Positions 36,605 through 47,560 are shown, counted from the first letter of the stretch. The stretch is DNA of 64,000 bases from Adiantum capillus-veneris (GCA_014529385.2 CM043952.1:55964619-56028618), one strand, 5' to 3'. A program made the numbers and translations. The notes: generated by a model from the sequence alone, not told the origin.

Positions 36605-36680
<76 letters not shown>
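36605..36680. repeat. GA microsatellite 3
   Basis: Thirty-eight GA units lie at the 3' end of the long antisense LINE, followed by a short GATA run that is part of the LINE tail. Confidence 0.95.
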
Positions 36681-36684
<4 letters not shown>

Positions 36685-36701
36685 TAGATAGTTCTATTAT
36701 C

Positions 36702-36732
36702 GTCCTGGGAGGTCAAATACGACCTATGGGAC
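36702..36732 (-). other. Conserved 3' hairpin of the long LINE
   Basis: Minus strand: outer stem GTCC/GGAC, inner stem AGGTC/GACCT, loop GTATTT. Relative to copies a and b, the outer stem has a C-G pair for T-A and the inner stem a T-A pair for T-G, so pairing is kept while bases change. Confidence 0.7.
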
Positions 36733-36744
36733 CAAATGAACATG

Positions 36745-39700
36745 TCACGTGGTGTGAGTGGAGTTCATAAGTGACTCTCGATGCTCAAAAATGGCTGAAA
36801 TGAGCGTCGCAATAGAGAGTCCACATCGTGGTTGGGAGAGGAAGGTATGTAGGGAGAGCTCATGGCTGAATATATGGGGAAAAGAGGACCTAATGTGGTC
36901 AAAAGCTGAGCACTGAAGTAGTGTGTGGTACTCACTCTCTCGCACTTGACGAGGGCATAAGGTGCAAAGTTGATGACACTCCTCGCCAGTGCCCCAACGT
37001 CCTGTCTCACAGCGTAGAGAATGGGAGCTAAGACGAATGGAGGCAATGGTGCGGATCGTACTCAACGGGATGGGCTCAAGGATGTAGGAATGGGTTCGGT
37101 TACCTCGTTCCGAGAAGAAGAGAGATTTGTAGTTTGGGGCAACGTGTGTGGTGTAATGGTTGAAGCGAGAACCTCCGGATTTCTCCCAAGCCATGATACA
37201 TTGGCGTTGTAAGAAGGCCTCATTAACTTGGGAGTCGATCGACGCATCCTTGACCAAGTGACATGCATCCCATCTTCCAAACCATTTCTTGATATCAAGC
37301 ATCCACCCCGAACTTAGTATTTTGCTCTTGCATGTCTTTTGAACCTTTTGACTTGCTTCATATGCGATTCTAGGAAGTCGATGCAAAGGGCTACGTTGTG
37401 TCTTACGCATGTACTCCACAACCCTTTCCATGCCCAAGACCTCAATGGGAAGCGATCCGGACTCAAGAAGTAAGAGCATGTAGGGTGTTTGTGTCTTGAC
37501 TTGGAGAAAGTTGGTGAGAAAACGCTTTTGGACATTCTCAAACTCTTTCCAAGTAGACTTCCCGATGCTTCCACCCCACACCTCCACTCCATAAAGAAGC
37601 ACCGGTGTCACCAATGTGTCAAAGAGGTACTTTTTGAGAGCCCAACACTTGATCTCTCCTGCATTGCACATGTTCTCAAATGCATAATAAGCCCTCTTTC
37701 CGGCTTCCAAGCGACGCATTGCACAATCCTTCCATTTATGATTGGATGGAACCTCAAGGCCAAGGTACTTGAAGTGATCTACCACTTCAAGTTTCTCATT
37801 GTTGTATACAATTCATGGATTTTCGTCATTGAGGGTCTTTACAAGCATAACCTTGGTTTTGGATCCATTCACGATCAGCCCGCTATGTAGGCAAAAGCGT
37901 TCCAAGACACTCATAAGCTTTTGTGCATCTTCTAAGGTATGTGCCAAGAGCACTACATCATCGGCATAAAGCAAAAGCATGATCACCGCATTTCCAATCT
38001 TAACCTCTTCTATGCCTTCTTGCTGCATAAAATCAAGAACCATGTATTCCAATTCATCAATGAGTAGCCCAAAGAGGGTTGGGGAAAGTGGGTATCCTTG
38101 TTTGACACCAATAGTGCTTGCAAAAAATTCTGAAATTCCATCTCCCATACGTAATGGACATCACTTTTTGGTAGATGCGAAAGACTGCATGCATAAATTC
38201 TCTCGGCACTTGAAGGCTTTGCATACGTCTCCAAAGATTTCCTCGCGGTACCATGTTAAAAGCTTTCTTGAAATCCACAAAGCAACAATACCACTTTTTT
38301 CCTTTCAATCGAGACGCTTCCATAAGAACTCGAAGAGTGACAAGGTGATCAATAGTGCTATGATGCTTTCGAAAACCTGCTTGGCCAAGCGCACGTTTGC
38401 CATTCTTTTCAGCCCATTCACTTATCTTCATCTCCATGATACATCCAAATAACTTTGCCATCAAAGAACCAACCATTATAGTGCGATAGTTGTTCACATT
38501 GTTTACATCTCCTCCTTTGTGCAAAGGTTTGATCCAATTTGCACTCCAATCATGAGGCATGCCATACTGAAGTGCAAGGTTAAACATATCGCATATCCAA
38601 TATCGTGTTTTCTTGCTTGTCCATTTAATCATTTCAGCCTTGACACCTTGAAGGTCACCTGCCTTGCGAGTAGCAAGTTTCTCAAGCGCGCGGCATACAT
38701 CTTCAATGGTAAAGAAGGGAGACATAAATGGAAGGGAGCTACAACCCTCCATCTTATCAACATTGGGTTGCTCATAGAGGTTCTTACAATGCATATACAT
38801 ATCCTCAAGAGTCAAGTCACCAAAGCTCTCAACGCGCTTGCCTTTTAGATTTTGCCAAAACTTGCCACATGCATGTGCTTTCTCTTGTGCTAAAAGAAGT
38901 TGTTTTTCGACTTCCCACCTTCTCCTCTTCTTTTGAACAAGTGCTTTGTATGTGTGTGAACATTCCAAGTAAACTTCCTTGTCTTTGATTGCATCCAATC
39001 TTAGCAAGTGTTTTCGGGCTTGACTACATTCCATGTCAAACCATTTCTTCTTGGTGCTACCCTTCTTAGACCTTTTGCAAGACATGTGTTTCGCCGAAAA
39101 GCATTCCTTTGCACAAGAGAAAATTACTTCTTTGAAAACTTTCCACTTGCATTCTAATGTTGGGCTCCCTTGATGCTCTATCATGCTTAACATTTGGTCC
39201 ACCATATCAGCATATATAAGTGCTCGTTTGAAGTCTAGACGTAGGTACAAATGATTCACATCATGATTGGAGGCTACATGCTCGGGCCGTTTACCACACT
39301 TGAGGTCAATACATAACATCCTATGATCCGATTCCGGATTCCATTCACCAAGTGTAAAGCTTTGTATGCATTCTAGAGTGGCTTCTGAGAACAACATATA
39401 GTCAATCACGCTAGCACCATTGTGCTTTCTACATGTAAAGTCATTGGTGCCTTGCCATAGAGATACACCATTTGCAATGAGCATTCCGGTACTATTGCAC
39501 ATATGTAGAAGTGACTTTCCATAGTGATCCACTTCTTTTGCATCATTAGAACTTCGATTATACATGTATGAGTCATCCACTCTTCTTGATACATGCGGCA
39601 TGTCGACTTGTTGTGTGTCGTGTTGTAACATATTTGTGCGAGCATTCATGTCTCCAAAAACAATGACTTCACCTTGATCCTTGTAATGAGCAATGTCTTC

Positions 39701-39746
39701 CTCTAGTTCAACAAAGGGCTGATCTCTATCCATATTCAAGCGAGCA

Positions 39747-39749
<3 letters not shown>
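36745..39749 (-). pseudogene. LINE ORF2: endonuclease end, reverse transcriptase, C-terminal zinc motif
   Basis: The frame from about 39745 carries the endonuclease motifs EVIVFGDMNARTN and SDHRMLCID, then RT blocks WIKPLHKGGDVNNVNNYRTI, LGQAGFRKHHSTIDHLVTLR, WYCCFVDFKKAFNMVPR. A frameshift near 38140 moves to GVKQGYPLSPTLFGLLIDEL and the catalytic LLYADDVVLLA. An in-frame TGA at about 37811 follows. The last frame has VDHFKYLGLEV, LFDTLVTPVLLYGVEVWG and ends with C-x2-C-x9-H-x4-C (CTLCPRQVRESEYHTLLQC). The LLYG-x-E-x-WG region looks unlike standard plant L1 elements. Only one frameshift and one stop break it, so it is young. Confidence 0.9.

Positions 39750-39807
<58 letters not shown>
39750..39807. 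repeat. AG microsatellite 4
   Basis: Twenty-nine AG units lie at the 5' border of the long LINE. In frame it would read as Ser-Leu repeats, which is an artefact. Confidence 0.95.
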
Positions 39808-39808
<1 letters not shown>

Positions 39809-40173
39809 GGGCATCATGTGCCACTGGAAAAGAACAGATTGAACAACTTTAAGCACTTCAAATAATACTGAACTGAAAGAGATGCACGACACATGAGACG
39901 AGGAGTGGTGGAATTCCACCCGAAGAGAGCAGTGGATTCAAACATTTGTGTCCCTTTCGGTATTTCTTTATATTCCTTGTTCAAAGCGGGCCGTCTTATA
40001 GGGTTCCAATGCCAGGCACGAATGCCTCTCGTCCCACTTGTTCCAAGTGTGGTAGCAGATTGAGATAAAGTCAGCCGATGGGATATACTTATTCATCTAA
40101 TTCTGGGTTCTTGTCGTCCAAGTCACTTCTTGAACGGTTGGTTCTTAGGCTTCTTGTTTACCATGGAGCCTAT
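39808..40173. other. Unassigned
   Basis: No coding or element feature was recognised. This may be the 3' part of the fragment that follows. Confidence 0.35.
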
Positions 40174-40790
40174 CTAGGTGGATGAAACAGAGCGGTACTT
40201 GTGAAAAGCCCTTGCTCGTTGTCCCCCACAGAATGCAGGTACGGGTGGGATGTTAAACTCGTGGTGGAGAGTTGCCGTCCCTACAGAGGTCGACCTTGCT
40301 CCCTTCCCGAGTAACATTCGCATCCCGGTGGCGAATCGAGGCGCTGCAAAGAGTGAAGGGCACGTTGATCGTGGGCCCCCATAATTTTTGCGCCATAACA
40401 AATCATTGGATACATGCACGCCTTGGAAAGAGTTAGTCGAGACCAGAGGGGATGGCTCGTTTGCCAGTAGATGCTCATATGCAAATAGGCTTTTCCTACC
40501 CTTGTCCGCTCGCTCCTTGACGATGCGTTCAATGGAGCAGGGGAGTCTACATTGATGCAAAGGTACTTGTACGTTTCACCTACTACAACCATCTCGCTCC
40601 TTAGAAGAAAGATCCTCATAGAGAGGTCCTGCAGGTCTCCGTGGAACACCGTGACCATGCATTTATCAATTCCAAAGGTCATCCCCCAGGTCTTGGCCCA
40701 TTCACTTACCTTGTCTGCACTTTCACTCGGAAGTGTGCCAGAGAATGAGCCCATGGCACATATTTTTTTCCGAGAGAAAGATCCTTCCAT
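40174..40790 (-). pseudogene. LINE reverse transcriptase thumb fragment, another family
   Basis: WAKTWGMTFGIDKCMVTVFH, then VGETYKYLCINVDSPAP and SRLTLSKACMYPMICYGAKI followed by LHSLQRLDSPPG correspond to the post-YxDD part of LINE RT. It overlaps the 36.7-kb LINE in domain but differs in sequence. No catalytic motif is present and both ends are broken. Confidence 0.75.
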
Positions 40791-41204
40791 TAGTTAATAA
40801 AACTGCCCATAGGGCTACAAACCACCTCTATAAAGAGGTCTACATCATTAGCAGGGGGAGACTCTCCCAATGAAAAACAACGTATATGCAACGGGGGCTA
40901 AATCAAGAGATGGGAGGAGGAAAAAGCCACACAGGTGGGCGGTAGCGCCATCTGGGCTCACCGTGGACCATGGTGAAGAAGGGCCCTGAGCACCAGAGCC
41001 GCAGGAACACCTCTGTGCGCTCCCACACGCGGTCGGAGCTACCGTGAAGTCTCTCAAACTGACCCCTGAGGGGTATGGATCAACTCCAGCCAAAAGTCAC
41101 GAACAGTCTCGGCCGGTGGGATAGGGCGAGCCTCGAAGATGCGGAAGCAACGAGCCCGCCAAATGAACCGTCCATGGCACATATTTAAAGGTCCTTGGCT
41201 GCTA
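40791..41204. other. Unassigned
   Basis: A GC-rich stretch around 40900-41150 has open frames in several phases but no recognisable domain. Confidence 0.35.
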
Positions 41205-41335
41205 GCCGTTTTGCGGAAATCCGTATAGGTGCCACGTCATCAGCGTAAAATGCGAAAATCCATAGTGGTGCCACGTCAGTATGTCAGCATTTTGTCCGTA
41301 TAGCTGCTGCCACGACATCAGTTCTCCACGTTAGT
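41205..41335 (-). promoter_or_regulatory. Antisense promoter-like module with TGACGTGGCA and ATACGGA
   Basis: On the minus strand TGACGTGGCA occurs near 41276 and TGATGACGTGGCACC near 41240, each followed by TATACGGATTTCCGC or a close variant. This is the same motif pair as at 3340-3900. It probably forms part of an LTR split by the Copia insertion at 41388. Confidence 0.5.
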
Positions 41336-41387
41336 CTTTTGGGTGTGCGTTGGTCTTGCTTTATTTAAATGTCTTTAGGTGACTGAG

Positions 41388-41653
41388 TGATCAGCGCGCG
41401 GCGGTGTGTGCAAGTGAAAGAGCACGCGAGGAAGTGCAGTGTGTGTGCAGAGAGGGGAGGCGAAGGCCAGCAGGAGGGGAAGCGCAAGCAGAAGAGAGAG
41501 GGCTCACGGTTTTGGGGAAAACTCAATAAGTGAGTTTTGGGTTTTCCCACTTTTATTATACGTGACCTTTAAAAAATGTGTCCAGGTTCATATTGAACCT
41601 GGACAAAGTATAAAAATGTGCAAAAAGGGGTTATTTAGGCCTTTAACCCAACA
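41388..41653 (-). repeat. Copia 3' LTR
   Basis: On the minus strand it starts TGTTGGGTTAAAGGCC and ends GATCA. A purine-rich tract (AGGTGGGAAGT) precedes it. It holds a perfect 9-bp inverted repeat with a TAT loop at 41582-41602. Confidence 0.92.
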
Positions 41654-41688
41654 ACTTCCCACCTAAAGGCATAAATGGCGCCTTTAAG

Positions 41689-42582
41689 CTACGCAACTCC
41701 CACCATCTCTATGCATAGATGATGTTGTGCTTTGGGTAAGCACTTAGTGAGAGCATCGGCTGGATTTTGTGATATATCGACCTTAACCAATGTAATAAGG
41801 CCATCCTCAAGCACTTCTCGTATGAAGTGATACCGCACATCAATATGCGTTGTGCGTGCATGAAACATGGCGTTCTTTGCCAGACATATGGCACTCTGGC
41901 TATCACAACCAAGCATAGGTGCCTTGGCAGGCAAACCAAACTCACTGCATAGGCGTGCTAACCAAATAGCTTCTTTGGAAGCCTCAATGGCTGAAATATA
42001 TTCAGCCTCTGTCGTAGACAATGCAATAATCTTTTGCAATCTAGAACACCATGAAACAGCACCTCCCGCAAGAGTAAATACATAGCCACTTGTGGATTTC
42101 CGTGTATCCACATCACTAGCCATGTCAGAGTCACAAAATCCCTTCAACTCCATTGGTCCTTTACCATAGCAGAGGCATTTGTTTTTAGTCCCTTTCAAGT
42201 ACCTCATAATGGACTTCACTGCATCCCAATGCAACCTGCCTGGATTAGCCATAAACCGGCTGATAACTCCCACTGCATGGGCTATGTCAGGCCTAGTAGC
42301 AGCCATAGCATACATAAGTGAACCACAAGCTGAAGCATAAGGCACACTTTGCATGTCATTGGCTTCTTCCTTTGACTTGGGACAATCATCCGTGGAGATT
42401 TTAACATATGGCTGTAATGACACACCAAGAGGCTTTGCTTCAGCCATGTTAAATCTGTCCAACACCTTTTCAATATACTTTTCTTGCGACAAATGCAATA
42501 GGCGCTTGTCTCTTTGCCGTGTAACACGCACTCCAAGTATATGTTCAGCATGTTTAAGCATGTTTAAGCATGAAGCGATCAA
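41689..42582 (-). pseudogene. Copia RT end and RNase H
   Basis: It begins within RT at HILGVRVTRQRDKRLLHLSQ, after a deletion that removed the YVDD block. RPDIAHAVGVISRFMANPG and FCDSDMASDVDTRKSTSGYV lead to the RNase H residues, with LSTTEAEYISAIEA and CDSQSAI. The frame is open to a stop near 41689. RNase H itself looks complete. Confidence 0.9.
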
Positions 42583-42784
42583 ACTTCTTGTACCACTGTC
42601 TCCATGATTGTTTCAGCCCATACAAGCTTCTATTGAGCATACATACCAAATGTTCCTTGCCAGGGATAACAAAACCCTCGGGTTGCTTCATGTAAAGCTC
42701 TTCTTCCACATCACCATGCAAGAAAGCGGTATGTACATCCATTTGGTCCATTTCCAAATCAAGAGCAGCCACAATGGCAAACAA
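42554..42784 (-). pseudogene. Copia RT palm start
   Basis: [20 protein letters not shown] and MKQPEGFVIPGKEHLVC, then RSLYGLKQSWRQWYKKFD are standard Copia RT blocks carrying the first catalytic Asp. It ends at FMLKHA, where the deletion junction lies. Confidence 0.9.
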
Positions 42785-42865
42785 TACACTGCAAAGTGGT
42801 CATCTTCACAACAGGAGAGAACACTTCCTGAAAGTCTATTCCTTTGGTTTGAACGTATCCCTTTG

Positions 42866-43828
42866 CTACAAGCCTTGCCTTATCTTGGGTTTTGCATCGA
42901 CAGTCTTGATTTTATACACCCATTTGTTAGGAATAGCCTTTCTTCCTTTAGGCAATTCAACCAAATCCCAAGTATGATTAGTATGCAAAGCGTTAATCTC
43001 TTCCTGCATAGCAAGCTCCCACTTGTCACTGTGTTCACATGTCTTTGCCTCTTTATACGTAAGAGGCTCTCCCTCATCTGTCAACATAATGTAATGCAAA
43101 GAGGGGTCATATCGACTCACAGGCCGTCTTTGACGAGTAGACCGCCTCACCCAATGATCCACATTATCCGGCAATGGGTTTACATCAGGTGGCACTACAA
43201 AATCATCAACAATGGGCTGCTGTACATCATTTTCAGCACCATTTTCAGCATTGTTTCTTGGCTGCAAATGCCCTTCAGGAGCCTCAATTTGCTGTCCAAC
43301 ATCATCTGGCTCAAACACCACTGGATCATCTACATTTTCAGCCATTTGTGGTGCATCCTGAGGGTCAGAAATAGGCCTAACAGGTGGCTGGTCATGCTGA
43401 AATTTCACCCTTTTATGGTCATGCTTTGAGGCACAATTGTTTTGAAGCAGCCTTGCCTTATTAAAAACAACATCCTCTCTGAGTACAAGCCTTTTGAGCT
43501 GAGGTAACCAAATCCTGTAACCCATTTCGCCTTCTTCACCATATCCCATGAAGAGGCCTCTAATGGACTTCGCATCTAGTTTACTCCTCAACTCAGGTCT
43601 AACATGCACAAAAGCTTCGCAACCAAAAATGCATAAGTGATCATATGAAGAAGGCTTGCCAGACCAAACCTCTTCAGGGATGTGACCTTTCAAAGACATG
43701 TGAGGGGATCGATTGCGTATATGCACTGCAATTTTCAAAGCTTCTCCCCAAAATCCATGAGAGAGATTAGCTGTGGACAGCATGCATCTCACCCTCTCAC
43801 AAAGTGTCCTATTGAATCTTTCAGACAC
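42866..43828 (-). pseudogene. Copia integrase end and RT start
   Basis: SERFNRTLCERVRCMLSTAN carries the catalytic Glu of integrase, followed by CIFGCEAFVHVRPELRSKLD and GYRIWLPQLKRLVLREDVVF. A Pro/Asp-rich linker leads to RT start motifs: HTNHTWDLVELPKGRKAIPN and [11 protein letters not shown] small deletion and frame change at 43828 detaches it from the upstream integrase core. Confidence 0.9.
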
Positions 43829-45066
43829 TTAATGCCCAAATTTTCAGAAAACTTGTTAAATTCAGCACTTGTGTACTCCCCCCCATTGTCTGTACGCAAG
43901 CATTTTAGCTTTCTACCAGTTTGGGTGGTCACAAATGCATGAAATCTCTTAAATGCAGCAAAGGCTTCATCCTTAGACTTAAGCAAATAAACCCAAATTT
44001 TCCTAGAATGATCATCAACAAAGGAGACAAAATAACATACACCACCCATAGACTTAGTAGGCATGCTAAATACATCGGAATGTACAAGATCAAGCACACA
44101 AGATTTACGAGACACCAGAGTAATAAGAACATCATCATCTGACAAAGTGGCACACAAGATGTCCTCTACATCTGACAGCTTCTCAATCACGACACTAGAA
44201 GCCACATTGGCCTTCTCTTTGTCCTTTGAGCTATCCTGTGCATCTGCCTTGACTTCCTTCTTCTCTTTCTTTTTGTCTCCGCCATTCTTTTTTCTTTCTA
44301 ACTCAGCTTTATAGTACCTGCAATCGGGTTTCTTGTGACCTTTCCTGCCACATTGATAGCAAGTCACATCACCCTTGCCTTGTCTTGCATTTCCCCTTTC
44401 TTTACTCTTACTCTTACTCCTTTGTGCATAAGCTTTCTTCTTTTCTGTCCTGCCTCTAACCATGTTGGCAGAGCTCCCTCCCTCTCCACTTGCTTTCTTC
44501 CTGATTTCTTCATTCAAGATAGAATCCCTAACACCATCAAAGGTCAAATTGGGGTTATTGGACAACGAAACCACCAAAGTTTCCCATGACTCAGGTAAGG
44601 TCATAAGCAAGAAGATAGCTTTCAGCTTATCATCAAAAGGGGGCAAGCCAGAATCCTGTAAAAACTGCGACAAAGTACCTGCGAACAATGACAAGTGCTC
44701 TGCCGCGCTCTTGGACTCATCTAGTTGCATGCCAACAAGTTTTCGCATCAAGTGTACGTGGTTGACATGCGTTGTATTTGCATACATTCCCTTTAACTTC
44801 TCCCACACATCAAAAGCAGTCGTGAAACCTTTCACATCAATGACGGTCTCATCTGTCATGGCCATTTTAATGTATCTAACGGCTTTTTTGTTCATGCTAA
44901 CCCATGCTTCATCTGTCATATTTTGTGGCTTTACCTGTTCAAGTGCCCCTTCGCAATCCTTAAGAAATAGGATTCCCTGAATCCTGTCTTTCCAAAGATC
45001 AAAACCTGTACCATCAAATCTCCTAATCTTGAAGAGGTTCTTCACATCCGAAGAAGATGAGGCCAT
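43789..45066 (-). pseudogene. Copia gag fused by deletion to integrase core
   Basis: ATG at 45066 starts MASSSSDVKNLFKIRRFDGT. The Copia gag part shows MYANTTHVNHVHLMRKLVGM and LPESWETLVVSLSNNPNLTF, then a basic region and the knuckle CYQCGRKGHKKPDC. After LCATLSDDDVLITLVS the sequence jumps to DLVHSDVFSMPTKSMGGVCY, so the aspartic protease and the integrase zinc region are missing. FVDDHSRKIWVYLL and LRTDNGGEYTSAEFNKF keep the first two catalytic Asp of integrase. Confidence 0.9.
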
Positions 45067-45803
45067 AGTTGCACGAAATAAGAGGGATAATACGCTGAAT
45101 TTTTGGGCAAAATGCGCAAAAATCGGAGTATAGCCTCATAGAGATGTGCACTACAGCTCCAAATGGTCACAGGAGTAATTTGGGGCAAAATAGGACGTTT
45201 TGGACACAAAATTCAATTTCTAAAATTTATGAGCAGGAAATTTCAACGAGCGAATTTGTGCTCGAAAACAACGAATTTAATTGTTTTTAGCCTTAGAAGA
45301 CGTATATACATAAGGCTAATACATAGCCTTTAGAAGCATGTAAGCCCAATTTGTAGCATCAAAATTGCATGAAATTGAGCCACAGATGGTCATACATCGA
45401 CAAAATTTGTCAAATGTGCGTAGATTGCATCAATTTGCACTTTCCCAAATGTAATCGCACCATAAAAACACTCGCAAAAACCTGCGTAAATCTGAAATTT
45501 GCTTAAAACACCTGTTTTAGGGCTTGTTTTTCGGCAATTTCAAGGTTTTCGGGTAGCGGGGACTTAGCAAAAGTATTCCCACACCTTAATACATCAGTTG
45601 CAAAACCTGTATTTTCGATGTCATAACCTGTAATTTCCTGTTTTTGACCTAATTTGAGCCTGTTTTAGGTCAATTTGGGTTGCTGGGAGCTCTCTAGTGT
45701 CCGGGGACGAGTCCTTTGGCGACCAAATTGCAAAATCTCGCGATAAAGTTGACCTTCTTGGCTGAAATTCAGCGTTTGCAGGTTTGAGGGCAAACCCTAA
45801 TCG
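45067..45803 (-). other. Copia leader between primer site and gag
   Basis: About 740 bp lack coding content. This is longer than usual for Copia leaders. It could include packaging signals. Confidence 0.5.
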
Positions 45804-45816
45804 GGCTCTGATACCA
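45804..45816 (-). promoter_or_regulatory. Copia primer-binding site, tRNA-iMet type
   Basis: On the minus strand TGGTATCAGAGCC lies two bases inside the 5' LTR. Confidence 0.92.
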
Positions 45817-45818
45817 GT

Positions 45819-46085
45819 TGATGAGCGCGTGGCGGTGTGTGCAAGTGAAAGAGCACGCGAGGAAGTGCAGTGTGTGTGCAGAGAGGGGAGGCGAAGGCCA
45901 GCAGGAGAGGAAGCGCAAGCAGAAGAGAGAGGGCTCACGTTTTTTGGGGAAAACTCAATAAGTGAGTTTTGGGTTTTCCCACTTTTATTATAAGTGACCT
46001 TTTAAAAATGTGTCTAGGTTCAATATGAACCTGGACAAAGTATAAAAATGTACAAAAAGGGGTTATTTAGGCCTTTAACCCAACA
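45819..46085 (-). repeat. Copia 5' LTR
   Basis: It matches 41388-41653 over its full length. The inverted repeat at 46014-46034 has an ATA loop where the other LTR has TAT. Confidence 0.92.
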
Positions 46086-47029
46086 CTGGGTCCCATCAGA
46101 CGGGGTCCTATAAGTTGGCGGGAACTTCTTCTGCTTCTTCTTCTTAGGGTTTAGGCCCCTCGATTGGGATTTGCAGGTTGGCTCCATTCCTTAGTGGCTT
46201 GACACATCAGCAGTTTGTGACATCCGCCCTGCTTGAAAGAAAGTAATTGTCCGGGATTACAACATATCTGCAAAACAACTCAAGTTAGCTCAAAAGTTTT
46301 CGAGGATCATTCTGACGATCAATCAGGTTTCTGATTCCAGATTGGAGCTCTTGTTATCTTGGGTCGTTGGATTCCCAGAAAAATCTCATCCAATAAGGAG
46401 TCTCATTCCATATCAGAGCTCTTGATATCCTGGGTTGTTGGCTTCTGAGAAAAATCTCATCCAATAAGGACTATCAAGTGGTTGGCACATCACAATACAA
46501 CACAAACGCTCACATGCGCATGCTACAAGGCACAACGAATAGCGCCGTTGAGCACTCCACCGAGACAGACGGTCTGCGATATGAAGGTACTCAACGACTA
46601 CCTCGTCACTCCCCTCGCAAATAACCTAAAAAGGTCCAGGCCATGAGTTCAGAGGACTTATACAACCAAACGCTCCCCAGACTGCAGCCTGCGTGGCTTG
46701 GAGGTTCAAGCATACAGCCAAACGCTCCCTGGACATCCCGTCTGCGACGTTCGAAGGTTTTCAAGCATACAACAAAACGCTCACCAAACATACCGTCTCC
46801 GTCGTTTCGAGGTTCAGACAATACCAAAACAATATTTCTCACTCCTACACTAGGAAGTAAATTACCAAGCTTTGAAACCAATATTCAAACCAGAGTCAAA
46901 CAATTCAAATCTACACCAAGACATGTTTAAAACAGACACCATCCATTTCAAACAAATTTCAAACAGTACTTCGTCAAACAGAGTTCAAAAATAGTTAAAT
47001 TAACTAGATAATTCATTCAGGTTTTTGTT
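46086..47029 (-). other. Probable Ty3 LTR start and tandem-repeat spacer
   Basis: On the minus strand GGGCGGA followed by TGTCACAAACTGC near 46218 looks like a polypurine tract and LTR start. That LTR would be interrupted by the Copia element and continue at 41387. Upstream of it, two roughly 70-bp repeats (GAAAAATCTCATCCAATAAG near 46379 and 46450) and three 50-60-bp units with CAAACGCTC (46667-46830) are present. Confidence 0.45.
46667..46830. repeat. Three degenerate tandem units of 50-60 bp
   Basis: CAAACGCTC, CCGTCTSCG, TCGAGGTTC and AAGCATACA recur in order. Spacing varies by a few bases. Confidence 0.65.
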
Positions 47030-47560
47030 TGGACAGTCCAACTTTGAGGACGATTGGCTTGTCCTTCTACATCACGGTAATGGTTTGGTTCCGGATCTAG
47101 AGAGTCATATAATTCTTGTCGTGCCAAGGCATGCCCAAGAGGACGTCGCAACTGCCTAACTTCATAATGTGGAAATCGGTTTTTCCGTAATATCCTTGGA
47201 TGGTCATTGGAAGAGCACCAATGAGAGTTACCACCTTCTCGTCTGACTGGTGGCTAACTCAGCTTCAATGTCGTGACCCTATGGATCATAATCAAAGTCC
47301 ATCTGCTGCAAGAAGTCCATCTGCTTCAAGAATTGTGGATGGATAAAGTTTTTGATAGCTCTTGGGTTGAAGAAAATTAGAGCTTTCAAGCCATTGACTT
47401 TGCCATATGCTCGACACAATTCATTTGTACTTTCAAGGCGTATGCCATAGATGTCAGGTACTAATCCAATAGCGGGTCTAGCTCTCTTAGCCAGAGGTGG
47501 CCCTAGGGATCTTTCTGTCGTGGGAGCAGAAGATTGCTCTAAAGATGTCGAGGCTCGCCG
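47030..47560 (-). pseudogene. Ty3 aspartic protease fragment
   Basis: On the minus strand LKALIFFNPRAIKNFIHPQF is a retropepsin core whose catalytic D-S/T-G has become N-P-R. A second frame gives YYGKTDFHIMKLGSCDVLLG followed by MPWHDKNY. Several stops show that it is old. It may belong to the element whose LTR starts near 46218. Confidence 0.7.

Larger units (their letters stand above)
36681..39749 (-). mobile_element. LINE of a different type, antisense, 5'-truncated
   Basis: About 3.07 kb of ORF2 and a short 3' end lie between GA microsatellites at 36605-36680 and 39750-39807. The 3' end has the conserved hairpin and a GATA-type tail (TATCTATCTATC on the minus strand). The 5' end is cut inside the endonuclease. 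Confidence 0.88.
41388..46085 (-). mobile_element. Copia (Ty1) LTR retrotransposon with internal deletions
   Basis: Two LTRs of 266 and 267 bp (41388-41653 and 45819-46085) bound a 4.2-kb interior in minus orientation. The primer site is beside one LTR and a purine tract beside the other. The flanks CTGAG (41383) and CTGGG (46086) look like a 5-bp target-site duplication with one change. The LTRs differ at about eleven positions by eye. Gag, part of integrase, part of RT and RNase H are present, but protease and the RT active site are deleted. Confidence 0.93.

Noticed and set aside
39750-39807. Ser-Leu repeat protein extending the LINE frame upstream
   Set aside because: It is the in-frame reading of an AG microsatellite bordering a 5'-truncated LINE.
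46667-46830. CRISPR-like array of regular repeats
   Set aside because: Units are degenerate and directly adjoining without distinct spacers, and the DNA is eukaryotic.
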